The notes below the pieces were generated by a model that searched no databases, had not been told where the DNA came from, and worked only from the letters and a program-made list of their open reading frames with translations. 64,000 nucleotides of DNA from Calamus simplicifolius. Lineage: Eukaryota > Streptophyta > Magnoliopsida > Arecales > Arecaceae. Shown here piece by piece: positions 32,901-44,084 of this stretch. Made by a program: the position numbers and the translations under genes. Within the stretch, counting starts at the first letter, position 1; every line of letters starts with the position of its first letter. The stretch covers positions 231,753-295,752 of the forward strand of contig UESW01005002.1 of assembly GCA_900491605.1 (NCBI GenBank), given 5' to 3'.

Positions 32901-35900
32901 TCGTAGAGTGTCGAGTATGGAGTGCTTGCATGGCCCTGCTCATGCCCTTGGATGAGCTTGCATGGCACTGTTCACGTACAAGGCTCTGTTCACTTGCATG
33001 GTACTGTTAACGGCGAGGGAGCTTGGCAGCTTGGAGGTGTCGGTCATGGAGCTGTCAGCCTTGGAGCTGTCGGCCATGGAGGTGTCGGCCTTGGAGCTGT
33101 CGGTCATGGAGCTCTCGGCCTTGGAGGCGTCGGCCATGGAGCTGTCGGCCTTGGAGCTGTCGGCCATGAAGCTGTTGGCCTTGGAGCTATCGGCCGTGGA
33201 GCTCTCGGCCTTAGAGCTGTTGGCCATGGAGCTGTCGGCCTTGGAGCTATCGGCCTTGGAGCTGCCAGCCTTGGAGCTGTCGGCCATGGAGGTGCCGGCC
33301 TTGGAGTTGTTGGCCATGGAGCTGTCGGCCATGGAGCTCTCGGCCTTGGGGCTGTCGGTCATGGAGTTGTCGGCCATGGAGCTCTCGGCCTTGGAGCTGC
33401 CGGCCTTGGAGCTGTCGGCCATGGAGCTCAGAGCAATTGGGTGCGCGTGGCTTTATGAGGCCATAAACGCTACCGTGGCCGAAGGGCCCTTTGGAGGCCA
33501 AAGGGGGGCTCCGTCGGTTTCCTTCCTTCATGGTTCTCTAACAGCGTTGGATCAACCACATTAGATGCCCCCTTGTCCCTGGGACAAAGCGGGCCCACCC
33601 CAACAAGGCTAAAGGGGTGTTACCTCCCAAGTGGCTGATCCCCACCTGACTTTGGGTCTTCAACTTTTGACATGATGTAAGGATGTGGATCCCCGTCTAT
33701 ATGTCATGGAAGCAGAGGGCCAATGAGGCCGCAATGATACTCCTGATGTAGAGGGAGCCGTTGAGCCTTTTTCATAGATGTTTGCCTTTGCGTTGTGCTT
33801 GATGTCGGCGCCGACTGCAGGCTTAATGGCTTAGGAGCGGATGCCTGCCAATTATGAGCTGGGGAGAGTTGGCTTCTCCCTGTGAGTTGTCTTGAGGCTT
33901 CTTGATAGCTGATTGGTTGTTGGCCGCTGACACAGGGTCGAGGCCGTTGAGGCTGAAACGAAGCCGTTGAGGCAAAGTTGAGGCCGTCGAGAGCCTTTTG
34001 AACCTCAGAGGATGACCCGAGAGTCGCTGGGATCCGACCATGCTTGGGAGCCTTTAACTCTGGAGGGTGATTTGAGAGTCATTAGGTGCCTTTTTCTTTA
34101 AAGAAATTGGTCTCCTTCTGCAGGGTTGATGACCTGCCCCTTAGGGAACCATGATAATCGAAGGCGAGGGGAACCAGTGCTGCAATCTGAGGGCAGCTGG
34201 AATGGAATCCGCAGGAGGCCTTGGGTTTAGAGTGCCGACGCGGAGGCCGGTCTTTGGTGCCGATGCGGAGGTTGGTCTTTGGTGCCGACGCGGAGGTTGG
34301 TCTTTGGTGTCGACGCGGAGGTTGGTCTTCTGTGCCGATGCGGAGGGGTCTTCTGTGCCGATGCGGAGGTTGGTCTTCTGTGCCGACATGGAGGTCGGTC
34401 TTTGGTGCCGACGCGGAGGCCGGTCTTCTGTGCCGACGTGGAAGCCGGTCTTTGGTGCCAACGCAGAGGCCGGTCTTTGTGCCCGGCTGGCTAGGGCTTT
34501 TTGGTGCCGACGCGGAAGCCGGGCTTGGCTGTGCCGACACGGAGCCAGGCTTGAGTGTCGAGGGGAGACTCGGGCTTGAGTGTGCCGACGCGGAGCCGGC
34601 CTTGGAGGTGCCGACGCGGAGCCAGGCTTGGCTGTGCCGACGTGGAGCCGGGCTTGGAGGTGCCGACACGGAGCCGGGCTTGAAGGTGCCGACGCGGAGA
34701 TGGGCTTGACTGTGCCGACGCGGAGCCGGGCTTGGTTGTGCCGATGCGGAGCCGGGCTTGAATTGCCGATGCGGAACCGGTCTTTTTGTGCCGACGCGGA
34801 GCCGGTCTTAAGTTGCCGGTGCGGAACCGATCTTTTTATGACGACGCGGAGCCGGTCTTAAGTTGCCGATGCGGAACCGGTCTTTTTAGCCGACGCGGAG
34901 TCGGTCTTAAGTTGCCGGTGCGGAACCGGTCTTTGGTGCCGACGCGGAGCCGGTCTTTAGTGCCGACACGGAGCCGGTCTTAAGTTGCCGATGCGGAACC
35001 GGTCTTTTTAGCCGACGCGGAGTCGGTCTTAAGTTGTCGGTGCGGAACCGATCTTTGGTGCCGACGCGGAGCCGGTCTTTAGTGCCGACGCAGAGTCGGT
35101 CTTTGGTGCTGACGCGGAGCCGATCTTAAGTTGCCGGTGCGGAACCGGTCTTTTTAGCCGACGCAGAGACGGTCTTAAGTTGCCGGTGCGGAACCGGTCT
35201 TTGGTGCCGACGCGGAGTCGGTCTTTGGTGCTGGTGCGGAACCGGTCTTTTTGTGCCGACGCGGAGCCGGTCTTAAGTTGCCGGTGCGGAACCGGTCTTT
35301 TTAGCCGATGCGGAGCCGGTCTTAAGTTGCCGGTGCGGAACCGGTCTTTGGTGCCGATGCGGAGCCGGTCTTTGGTGCCGACGCGGAGCCGGTCTTTGGT
35401 GCCGGTGCGGAACCGATTTTTTTGTGTCGACGCGGAGCCGGTCTTAAGTTGCCAATGCGGAACCGGTCTTTTTTGCCGACGCGGAGTCGGTCTTTATTGC
35501 CGATACGGAGTCGGTCTTTGGTCTTTTGAGACGCCAATGCGAGATTGGTCTTGAATGCTAATGCAGAGTCGGTCTCCCCTTTGTTTTTCTTCTGCGGGCT
35601 TGAACGCTTTCGCCCGCTGGTGGTCTGCCCCCAGGAAATCAAGTTGGTTGGTGAGCTGGCTTTGCTGAATCTTTAGCTCCTTAAGGAGAAATCCTGCACC
35701 GCAGCCACTTTTATGGCTCTCCAGCTACTAGAGTTGACTTTGAAACTAGGCTTGCTCGCCTTCTCTTTTCTCTCCATAGCGTTGCAGCGATCATTCTCCA
35801 TGTTGTGGACATCATTTCCTTTTCCTTCTCTACAGGGAGTTAATTCAGAAGGCTGATCAAGCCTTCCCATGGTGAGATCTGTACTGCTGATCCTTTTGGT

Positions 35901-38900
35901 GATGGAATCTTTACAGGGGATGGTGAGAAGTGGTGCCATCGAAGAAAGGATCTTCAAAGTGGAGTTCGGTGCTGAGCTAGACACTCTTGGGCTCCGATGA
36001 GTTCGAGACACGCTTTAGCAAGGCTTTTGGTGACTTTAACTTCATGGTATTCTAAAGATATGTCGATATGTTCTGGGACATCAAGAAGCTTCTGAACATT
36101 GGACTGGAGGCTCAACTGAAGAAGAACCTCGAAGTGATTGATAACTTTGTGTACCAATCGGTTCTTCCTAATGCTATGCAAGCATCCTCTGATATAGGAG
36201 AGGATTGCCATTGAAATCAAAGAGATTAGCTGCTGCTTCCGCATGGGCTTGGGAGCCAGAGGTGTCGTCGCTCGCCGATGCGAGATACGTGGATCCGGCC
36301 AAACGACCGTGGCCGGGATGGTGGCCACAGCTGGCGATGTCCGTGGGAGGAGTCGGTACGAGCATAGCTTTGGAAGATGATCATTAAGATGCAGCAGCCA
36401 TAGCACAGACTTCCATCGCGTGCACACAACCTCGTGCATGCAATCCACCTTCCTTCAATTATGTGAATATATTACGTGCATGTAAACCTTACCCAGCCAA
36501 AGTGGAAGCAAGAGTTGGGGGGAAAAGGAGTTGAGTGAGACGGCTGGGAGCCTTATCCTTGCAATTGCCAAACTGGCACTCGTTTGGTCACTGCGGGGAG
36601 AGGCCGGGGGCCGCCTAGAGAGTGAGGCCGCTGTGAAGTCTTGGGCCACCGTGGCTGTTGGGGAACGCGGCTGCTGTGGAGGGCCTGGGTCCTCTGTGAA
36701 CATCGGGGGCAGCCGTGGAGCCTCGGGCCGTCGAGAGAGAGAGGCTGGGAGCCGCCGTGGAGGCCGGGGGCCGCCGTGGAGGAAACCGGGGCCGCCGTGA
36801 TCTGGGGCCGCTGTGGAGTCTCGAGCCGCCGTGGGATTCTCGGGGGCCACTATGAGGGGCTTGACCGTTGAGGATGAGAGGCCGCTATGAGGGGCCATTG
36901 TGGGATCCGAAGGCTGCCGTGATCTGGAGGCTGCATTGGAGTCTTGGGCCTCCATGGAGCCTCGGGGCTGCTGAGTGGCCAACGGGCGTTACTTTTGCAA
37001 CTCATGAATTGCTGCATTTAAGGCTTGAACTTGTTGATTGAGGATGGTCAGCTGGTTAATTAGAGCAGTTAAGGTTGGTGGCGAGGGAGGAGCATAGAGA
37101 GAGAGTGGTCCTTTGCTGCTCAGGGCTATGCGGATGCCCCCCGGCATGATTAGTGAGGATCTTCGGCACACGCGTCACCACCATGGCTATTTTAGAGGGG
37201 ACAAAGACTTATAGGTCAGGGAGACATAGCTCTCTTTCCTTCAGCACATTCCCCCTACCTGGCGCGACAATCTGTTGCCGCCAAATCACTTTTGAGGAGC
37301 GTCAAGTGACAGAAATGCTTCGTTGGCCTTCAAAGGAATGATAGGGACCGCCTCCTTCAGCCGAAAACCTGCAAGAAAAGTCCCGGACCGGTGGTTCCGG
37401 CGGGGATCCTCCAACGCTCAAGTCAGTGATCTGGAGAACAGGAATTTTTTAATGAAAGAGTAGAGATTGAGCCCCCTTTTTTCTCGTTGGGGGATTGGGG
37501 TCTTTATATACCTGTTCGGAGGTCCCTCTTACCCTTCACTGGTAACAGCCGAGTAATATCTTCCGTTCTTCGTAGGTGAGCATACTAACTGCTAAATGTA
37601 TGTCATAAGTACGCCTCTTAATTTTTTGGAAACCGTTCGTGACCTTAGTAATTGTCGGTTCATAATATTTGGTGACCGTCCGTGATCTTGGTAAAGCCAC
37701 GTGGAATTCCTTGCAGCAAGCGGATGCTTGTCGGCCTCTGCCGCCGAGACCGACGTCGAGACCAACGTCGAGACCGAGACCGGCGCCGCGTCGAAGCGGG
37801 CCGCGGTCGACACCAAGATCGAGGTGGGCCGCGGAGGAGATGGGCCCAAGGCCGCGCGGAGGTCGATGCCAACGCCGTTGCCGAGACCGACGCCATGTCG
37901 AAGCGGGCCGCGGTCGACACCAAGATCGAGGTGGGCCGCGGTCGACACCAAGATCGAGGTGGGCCGCGGAGGAGATGGGCCCAAGGCCACGCGGAGGTCG
38001 ATGCCGACACCGTTGCTGAGATCGACGCCGTGTCGAAGTGGGCCGTTGCCGAAGCCGACGCTGACGCCGTTGCTGAGACCGACGCCGAGACTGAGACGGG
38101 CGGAGTTCGCCGGACCATGTGACATTGAGCTCGCGATTTCTCATCTCGTGGGTCGTGTGGGTCCCAAGGTATAGCCGTTAGGGGGAGAAGGATGTTGAGT
38201 TGAAGCCAACTGTCCCTCGTAGAGTGTCGAGTATGGAGTGCTTGCGTGGCCCTGCTCATGCCCTTGGATGAGCTTGCATTGCACTGTTCACACGTACAAG
38301 GCTATGTTAACGGCGAGGGAGCTTGGCAGCTTGGAGGTGTCGGCCATGGAGGTGTCAGCCTTGGAGCTGTCGGCCATGGAGCTCTTGGCCTTGGAGCTGT
38401 CGGCCATGGAGCTGTCGGCCATGGAGCTCTCGGCCTTGGAGGCATCGGCCATGGAGCTGTCGGCCTTGGAGCTGTCGGCCATGGAGTTGTCGGCCTTAGA
38501 GCTGTCGGCCATGGAGGTGTCGGCCTTGGAGCTGTCGGCCTTGGAGCTCTCGGCCTTGGAGCTCTCGGCCATGGAGCTGTCGGCCTAGGAGCTGTCGGCC
38601 ATGGAGCTCTCAGCCTTGGAGCTGCCGGCCTTGAAGCTGTCGGCCATGGAGCTCAAAGCAATTGGGTGTGCGTGGCTTTATGAGTCCATAAACGCTACCG
38701 TGGCCGAAGGGCCCTTTGGAGGCCAAAGGGGGCTCCGTCAGTTTCCTTTCTTCATGGTTCTCTAACAGCGTTGGATCAGCCACATCAGGTCTCATTATGG
38801 TTCTTTCTAGATATACATTAACAAAATGTTGACCTTTTTAACAAATAGATTATTGCTAGCAGTTGAGCGTGCAATGTCATTGTTGAGACTAAATGGGTCA

Positions 38901-40532
38901 CTGATATTCTTTGTTGCACTCTGTTTCTTCTGCCTGACTGTAGGCTTTGGCTAATGCTTGCTCCTTGGTGTTGTCAATCCCTTGTTTTCTATCACTTGGT
39001 CTCCCACAATTTAATGGACTATTTGAACTGATGGAAAAGAGTCAAATCCCCTCTTTACCATGCATAAGACAAATTCGCACTACCTTTTGTAATTCAGTTG
39101 TCAAGATATCAGATCTATTTATTAATATGGCCAAATCCCATTTATCTTTTCTGATATATCACTGACAGAAAATGATAGAAGTTCTCAGTTATATGACTTG
39201 AATGCAGGACGGCTGGTGTGACAGTGTTGGCTCTGTGGAAGAAATTCAAGCTAAGTTGTTGAAGAGGCAAGAAGCAGCAGCCAAGCGTGAGAGAGCCATG
39301 GCATATGCTCTCGCTCATCAGGTAACTCTTAATAAAACGTTACACCTTGTGATGCATCTCAAGCCATAATATAATGAATTTCGAATGCTTGACATGATGC
39401 AGAACCGGTGAAGCATGAGAATCCTTGTGACAAAATAGCAGTTAGAGTTTGGTTCACATGGAACTTCATAGTCTGATGGTTATGTGTTACAGGTTTAGAT
39501 TTTTTGGAGCATCCAGAAAATTTGGACTTATGTAATTATAGTGTGAGGGGGTCTCCTGCCCTTTCACTCAATAAATTTTGGGCCTTTCTCCCATTGAAAT
39601 ATTGAGCATTCTCTTGGTAGTTGTCTTCACTCTGTTAAATTCACATACAAACAAGGAGTTTGGGTTTTCTAGTACCTGTGAAAGTAACAAAATAGAAAAG
39701 AAAATAGAAGTACGAATGTTCCAAAGCTTACTGTTTTGAGAGGTCTAATCTCATGAAAATATCTTAGAAAGAAATAAATTCTGATACATTAGCATTCCAT
39801 AATCAATGAATCTGATCTATTTTATTGATGACCACTGTGACTTGTACAGTTGTTTGCTTCACTCTAACCTCACTTTCAAGAATATTGGTGCTTATACCTT
39901 TGAGCTGCCAGACCTTTCAAGATATCTAACAATCTACATTTGCCAGGGAAAAAAAAGAAAAAAAAGGCACAGCTTACCTATAGAGCCTTCGTCTTGTAGA
40001 ATGGTTAAAGCATTTTAATTTATTCTTTTGTTATGGTATAAACTTGACATTTTTGGCTTTATTTTGTACATTTTGTACATTTTGGAGGAAGTATGTGCAT
40101 CTTAGTTTTCAAACAATTAGTACCATTACAGTACAAATGGAAAAAAATTCTTTGACTACCTTTTACGAATCCTCTGAAGGCAAAAGTACAATTCTTATTC
40201 GAACTTATGGAGTAGAGAAAGGGCCATGAATTTGTCAATGTTTAATATTTGCCAAAAAGTGTATATCTCTGTCGGTTTTGTCCCTGCTCGACCTGAAAAT
40301 GGCTATGTTTGAAGAGACACATCTGATGCATGCTGTTTGATGAGCAATCAATTCCATATTTGGCTTTAGAAATAGGTCTTGTGTTTTACAATCCTTTGAA
40401 CCTGCACTATCATATTTTCTGTTATACATCTTGACCATGTATTCTTTTCTTATTGTCTCAACAAAGGGAAATCAGGCATGACCAAGCAGGCAACTGTTAT
40501 ATAAATTTTATTTTTTGACTTGGACTTCTTTG

Positions 40533-40584
<52 letters not shown>

Positions 40585-42030
40585 TAATTTATTTGGTGTA
40601 TGGTGTAAAAGATTGTGATCTATTTCTAGAGCTGCATAATTATATCTGTCTTGAGGCTTATCAATTTTTTGGGTTTTCAAGGCCTACTTGTTTCTTTTCC
40701 TTTTCTTTTTGTGCAGCAGTAAGTCTATCTCAAGTACCTGTCTATTCAATCTAGTAATTATTTATGAGCAGATGCTATTTGGTTCTTTCTAATTGAATGT
40801 ATGACACTATTTCTTATGCAGTCTACTAATCAAAGCATATTTTTCAAATTTTCTTCCACTGTAGTGGCAGGCAGGTTCCAGGCAGACTGCAGCTCTTGCA
40901 GGATTTGAGCCAGATAAAAACAACTGGGGGTGGAACTGGTTGGAGCGATGGATGGCTGTTCGTCCTTGGGAGAATCGGTTCCTTGACATTAATCCCAAGG
41001 ATGGAGTGATGGTTCATGAAAATGGACCACCTGAGGGGAAGCATGGAAGTAGGGCCCAGAACAAACCTCCTGGGAAGAAACCTACTTCAAACCTTCAATC
41101 CAATGTCCTAAACCAGAAAACAGGCCCATCACATTCTGAGGCGAGTGGCTCTTCATCAAGTCAATCTGCGAGCCAGCTAACCTCTTCTGCTATGCCATCA
41201 ATTAAGGGAAAATCAAAGCCATCATCTGAGGAGGTTTCTGGAGAAGCCATCTCCCGGCCTACTGGACTTGGTACTCGGTCATATAGCAATCCAAAAGAGA
41301 GGCCATCACAACTGGATTCTCAGGCTAAGAAGCGGCTGTCTCTACCAGGCAGTGGTGAGTCCACTTTATTCTCTTAGAATATGGCTATTTATTTTACTCA
41401 AGCTATTGCAATGTCTGTTGCACAACAATTTTCAGGCTTTTATCTGATGGTATTAGCATGCTATCTTGTAACAAATGTATTTTAGCTTGTTCCATAGCCG
41501 TTCCTCTGCTCTTGCTGCTGTAAGTCATTCCATAATGGGGATTCATATGAAATTGATAATGCAGTAGACATGATTACAGTCTTTTGACCATTCATACATC
41601 CGTGTCTATATAATGAGAAAGCTAGTCTTCTTGGTTTTCTTGCATACATGTGTGATATTTTAGTGTGTGTGTGTTTTTTTCTAATAAACATTAATGCGTC
41701 ATGAGATGGGTTGCAACGTACAAGCATGAAACTTATGTGTTCAAGCTTGCGCATTCAAAGACTGGCTACTTCAGCATTGTTCATCATCACTATGTCATCC
41801 TTGTCCATTCCATTCGCTTTGTTCAGTTTGATACCTGCTGTGCAAGTTGCTGACAGCCATGTTATCAATAACAAGCAGGTGTGGCTGCAGGAAAACACCC
41901 TGCCAACAAAATTGCACCTAACCGGTCTGCCACTGCTAAGAAATCCATCAGAGATACATCCAAGTCTGAAATAAAACATCGTTTGAATCCTACTGGTCCA
42001 GCTCCAAAGAGAGTTGAGGTGCAGACATGA
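26960..42030 (+). CDS. IQD5: IQ67-domain calmodulin-binding protein (IQD5-like), 434 aa
   Basis: Coding exons: 26960-27043, 28343-28594, 29832-30056, 39208-39321, 40865-41354, 41891-42030; all introns are GT-AG. The start context is MGISAKWLKSLVGLRK, the usual IQD N-terminus. The IQ67 domain spans residues about 97-163: three IQ-type motifs (IQTAFRAFLARRA; LVRLQALVRGHAVRKQ; ALVRVQARVRARR), split by a phase-0 intron after residue 112, as is typical of the family. The WCDSVGSVEEIQAKLLKRQE and NNWGWNWLERWMAVRPWEN segments match IQD5-type proteins as I know them. The tail is Ser/Lys-rich and basic (SYSNPKERPSQ, KKRLSLPGSG). IQD proteins bind calmodulin and associate with microtubules and the plasma membrane; IQD5 acts in pavement-cell shape. 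The frame is intact. Intron 4 is 9.15 kb because of a 6.8-kb LTR insertion. Confidence 0.93.
27044..28342 (+). other. IQD intron 2
   Basis: GTAAGA to TTGCAG, 1.3 kb, AT-rich. No gene or repeat recognised. Confidence 0.8.
28595..29831 (+). other. IQD intron 3 (splits the IQ67 domain)
   Basis: GTACTG to TTTCAG, 1.24 kb, phase 0 between residues 112 and 113, the conserved intron position of the IQ67 domain. Nothing else recognised inside. Confidence 0.8.
30057..31981 (+). other. IQD intron 4, part before the LTR insertion
   Basis: It begins GTAGTG. AT-rich, with degenerate sequence rich in GGTAC/GGTATTG motifs at 30540-30720. No gene recognised. The intron resumes at 38788. Confidence 0.7.
31982..33563 (-). 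mobile_element. 3' LTR (minus) of the intron-4 element
   Basis: 1582 bp. The plus strand runs from TGTTGCCGCC to CAACCACATTA. The minus-strand TATA (TATATAAAG; plus ctttatata) is at about 32211-32219. The U3 has a duplicated GC-rich block (32450-32720) and a 15-bp array (33010-33425). The adjacent polypurine tract is the complement of gatgcccccttgtccctggg (33564-33583). Confidence 0.85.
33010..33425. repeat. 15-bp tandem repeat in U3 (CGGCCATGGAGCTGT type)
   Basis: About 27 copies of GGAGCTGTCGGCC(A/T)T with CCATGG and CTTGG alternating. The unit is a multiple of three with no stops, so both strands have long low-complexity frames (Leu/Ser/Ala/Met, or Ser/Lys/Ala). These are not genes. The partner LTR has a shorter copy at 38335-38655. 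Confidence 0.85.
33990..34085. repeat. Single diverged copy of the 106-bp unit
   Basis: It has the order TTTTGAACCTCAGAGGATGACCC, GAGAGTCGCTGGGATCCGACC, ATGCTTGGGAGCCTTTAAC, as in the array at 1-461. This supports a common ancestry of the two element interiors. Confidence 0.75.
34225..35575. repeat. Tandem hairpin minisatellite with five stem types
   Basis: About 50 monomers of about 25 bp. Dyads include CCGACGCGGAGTCGG (34890-34904), CCGGTGCGGAACCGG (34915-34929) and CCAATGCGAGATTGG (35534-35548). The same kind of loop (GCGGA, or GCGAG) sits in stems whose two sides change together. Monomers with GCCGACGCGGAGCCGG keep one wobble or mismatch. Spacers are GTCTT(T/A)-rich. The overlapping ORFs are artefacts. 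Confidence 0.88.
35713..36165 (+). pseudogene. Captured cytochrome P450 CYP704-like fragment
   Basis: ATG at 35713 opens MALQLLELTLKLGLLAFSFL, compatible with a P450 membrane anchor. Further on, EICTADP, DGIFTGDGEKW (from 35898), IFKVEFGAELDTL (from 35950) and, in a third frame, SDEFETRFSKAFGDFNFMVF-stop-RYVDMFWD, NIGLEAQLKKN and VIDNFVY follow the order of CYP704-type fatty-acid hydroxylases. At least two segments are deleted, and the frame changes at about 35945 and 35990, with a TAA after NFMVF. The heme-binding and oxygen-binding regions are absent. It is oriented opposite to the carrying element, inside its interior. Confidence 0.75.
36166..36988 (-). mobile_element. Retroelement interior, no recognised gene
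   Basis: 36166-36480 is mixed sequence I do not recognise. 36600-36980 is a GC-rich block of repeated GCCGCCGTGGAGxCxGGGG phrases that resembles 1740-1920. Frames on either strand look fortuitous. Confidence 0.5.
36989..37171 (-). pseudogene. Gag N-terminal relic
   Basis: A minus-strand frame of 60 codons about 80 bases inside the primer-binding site. Its end, LINQLTILNQQVQALNAAIHE, resembles the helix near the start of the gags at 11005 and 45150 (HQVQDLTTMV; VQQVQALTHLV). Position and helix suggest the remnant of the gag start, with everything after it deleted. Confidence 0.45.
37250..37272 (-). other. Primer-binding site
   Basis: The minus strand reads GATTGTCGCGCCAGGTAGGG, directly inside the right (5') LTR. 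It is the same site as at 10802 with one change (TTGGCGCG to TTGTCGCG). Confidence 0.75.
37273..38787 (-). mobile_element. 5' LTR (minus) of the intron-4 element
   Basis: 1515 bp; the plus strand runs from TGTTGCCGCC to GCCACATCA. Nearly collinear with 31982-33563. Differences include one more copy of a GC-rich block, a shorter 15-bp array and scattered substitutions. Its TATA (plus ctttatata) is at about 37502-37510. Confidence 0.88.
38788..39207 (+). other. IQD intron 4, part after the insertion
   Basis: AT-rich, ends AATGCAG before exon 5. Nothing recognised. Confidence 0.7.
39322..40864 (+). other. IQD intron 5
   Basis: GTAACT to CTGTAG, 1.54 kb. It contains the (CT)n(CA)n microsatellite at 40533-40584 and nothing else recognised. 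Confidence 0.8.
40533..40584. repeat. (CT)14(CA)12 compound microsatellite
   Basis: An uninterrupted CT run followed at once by a CA run, in IQD intron 5. Likely polymorphic. Confidence 0.97.
41355..41890 (+). other. IQD intron 6
   Basis: GTGAGT to GGCTGCAG. The acceptor at 41890 is chosen over the AG at 41878 because it restores the split Gly codon and gives a frame (KHPANKIAPNRSA) to a stop at 42030. Confidence 0.75.
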
Positions 42031-42340
42031 GAAGCCGTTTTCAGTTGATTACAAATTTACCATAGTATAATAGCTCATCCAAGGATGTTCTAATGTTGAA
42101 TCAAGCTTTGTATATAAGCCTCCGTTTTTTTTTTTTTTTTTGGTTTTTCTGTTTTAATGGTGGAATTGTAGTAGTTGTGCTTCTCTACATCTCTACGTCT
42201 ATGGGGTGCCAATCCTAATTGCTGCCAAGTAAGAAGACTTCATGCTGTTACTGTATTATTAGTTGCATGACCTTGCGGTATCTATTTGTTCCTGTTGAGT
42301 TTTAAGTTATACCATAGTCATTTTAATCTATTGTTGAATG
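42031..42340 (+). other. IQD5: IQD 3'UTR (end approximate)
   Basis: An AT-rich tail after TGA 42028-42030, including a 17-18-base T run at 42126. No canonical AATAAA is evident, so the end is arbitrary. Confidence 0.4.
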
Positions 42341-43000
42341 GCTGTTGGCACTCTGAATCTATAATTATGAGCAAAAATTGAAAGTTTATATTGTTGCATT
42401 GGTGGAGTAGTGATGCCTGATTTTTAGCACATATTCAAAGGGAGCTGAACACATGTCTAACAAGGAAACCATTTAGAATTGCAAAATTCCCATATTGGGC
42501 GTTGCAATCTTAAGCTACAATAGCAATGTGAGACGTTTTACATCCCATTATGTTATCTTAGGTTTTTCTTTATATTGTTGTTTCAGCCAATCTGTTAGCG
42601 AAATCCATACCTCCTGTATAACATATATGGGTTTGAAGTGACTGCCCCTGTGTTTCCCCTAACAGCTATGGGTGATGGCTTAACCAATTGGCAATTATCA
42701 TGCACCATGATTTGTTAATTCTCTTTGGTTAAGGTAGGGCTAGAAGTGGGCTTAGGCCAGCCATGGATTGAGTTTTCCTATGTTCAGGTTGGGTCGGGAT
42801 TAACTGCAAAATTAAGGTCTGTTTTAATTTCGGATCAGATTTGCATGGAGCATTGGCTTAGCTCAGCTTAGACTTGGGTTGAGTCCAAAACCAAATTGGG
42901 CTTGATAAATGAATCTGATTCAAGCTCGGTTAGTGGCCTAATGACCTATCCAAGGGTTTGGAGCTCTCCAACTCTAACACTGAAGAAGAAAATGAAACTC
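42341..43000. other. Intergenic, nothing recognised
   Basis: AT-rich. 42734-42960 is a degenerate stretch repeating TTGGG(C/T)TNAG-like motifs. No gene or bounded element seen. Confidence 0.5.
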
Positions 43001-43759
43001 ATGATGATGATGAGGATCAAGAAGAATCATCGATGCTATCTTTGGTTGATCAAAGCTGATCTCAAAAACTGAGACCCCAACTTTAACCTCTCTTGTCGTG
43101 TCATCGATGAGAAGCTCCGAGCTTTTGACCTCAAATACTCCTTTTTATCTCCTCTTAACCTCTCTTCCAAAGTTCTATCAAACTTCGACAGCATTGCTAG
43201 GCTCCACCTTCATTGCTTGTTGGATCACCAACAAAAAGTTCACTTTCTTCCGCTCCTACAAGGTCATAGAAGCTTAGGCTCTATTTGGTTAGTGATTCAG
43301 AAAACTATTTTTGAAAACATGAATAAGCTTGTTCGATCACCTACAAGAAGTTCACTTTCTTTCGCTCTTATAAGAGCACAGAAGCTTAGGCTTTGTTTGG
43401 TTTGTGATCTAGAAAACTGTTTTTGAAAACATGAATTATATCCAAAAATCTAAGTTGTAATCTTTTAATTTTTAATATTTAAGAATACGTTTGGTTAGTA
43501 TTTTTGAAAACTGTTTTCGAAGAAAGGCAACAAAGAATCACGTGAAGAAAAATCGCGGGAAGAAGAAAGGAGATGAATTTACGAGTTTTAGGCATTTTAA
43601 GAAAGGAAGGATAAAATCTAAAAAATATTTAAGATGAATCCGAAAAAATGTCGCTCCAATATATTTTTAATATATTTTTAAGATTCATTCAGATTTTTAG
43701 TATCGTTTCAAAAAAATGTTTTTAAAAATAGGTCGATCAAATACATTTTTCATGCTATA

Positions 43760-43796
<37 letters not shown>

Positions 43797-44084
43797 AATT
43801 CTAGTAACCTCAAGAACATTACTAGGATCACCTCCGTTGCTTATTGGATCACCTTGAAGAAGCTCACTTTCTTCCACTCCTATAAGACCTTCAAGAAGCT
43901 CACTTTCTTCTGCTCCTACAACAACGCCATTGGCCCTTGGTTCCTTATCGTTGGGTCTAAGAGTGGGCCCTGCATTGTATCTTAAGCCCTTCTCAAACCA
44001 ACCAATGGTGCATCGATTTTATGGTCGACAGTGTCTAAGCCTTGAAATTCTTTACCCTCTACGGTTGTCAGAAGTTTTAGGATG
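43001..44084 (+). pseudogene. Decayed coding-like sequence, 5' part, split by an LTR insertion
   Basis: Fragments read like an old host gene: EENETHDDDEDQEESS, then three partial copies of KKLTFF(R/H)SY(K/N) (43235, 43345 and 43855-43920), then AIGPWFLI and KFFTLYGCQKF up to the insertion site. The frame continues after the insertion at 58823. Stops and frameshifts are frequent. 43215-43325 and 43326-43436 are a tandem duplication of about 110 bp. A (CT)14 run lies at 43765-43794. I do not recognise the family. Confidence 0.35.

Larger units (their letters stand above)
31982..38787 (-). mobile_element. Complete non-autonomous LTR element in IQD intron 4
   Basis: Two LTRs in direct orientation (31982-33563 and 37273-38787) flank 3.7 kb of interior. 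The primer-binding site lies left of the right LTR (37250-37272) and the polypurine tract right of the left LTR, so the element reads on the minus strand, antisense to the host gene. Flanks are TGTCT (31977-31981) and GGTCT (38788-38792), an imperfect 5-bp target duplication. There is no pol. The interior carries a hairpin array, a CYP704 fragment and a short gag-N-terminal relic, so it must depend on a partner for its enzymes. The PBS matches the gag-pol element at 10802. Confidence 0.9.

Noticed and set aside
32962..33564. 200-codon Leu/Ser/Ala/Met ORF and its Ser/Lys/Ala antisense partner
   Set aside because: 15-bp U3 repeat of an LTR, open in several frames by unit length; the partner LTR at 38238-38683 shows the same.
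35954..36448. 164-codon minus-strand ORF in the intron-4 element
   Set aside because: It overlaps the plus-strand CYP704 fragment, which has clear family motifs; the minus frame has none.
42734..42960. Possible hAT-like element starting AGGGCTAGAAGTGGGC
   Set aside because: No matching inverted end or 8-bp duplication seen.
43400..43760. Possible MITE with GTTTGGTT-like ends
   Set aside because: End similarity is weak and no target duplication could be found.
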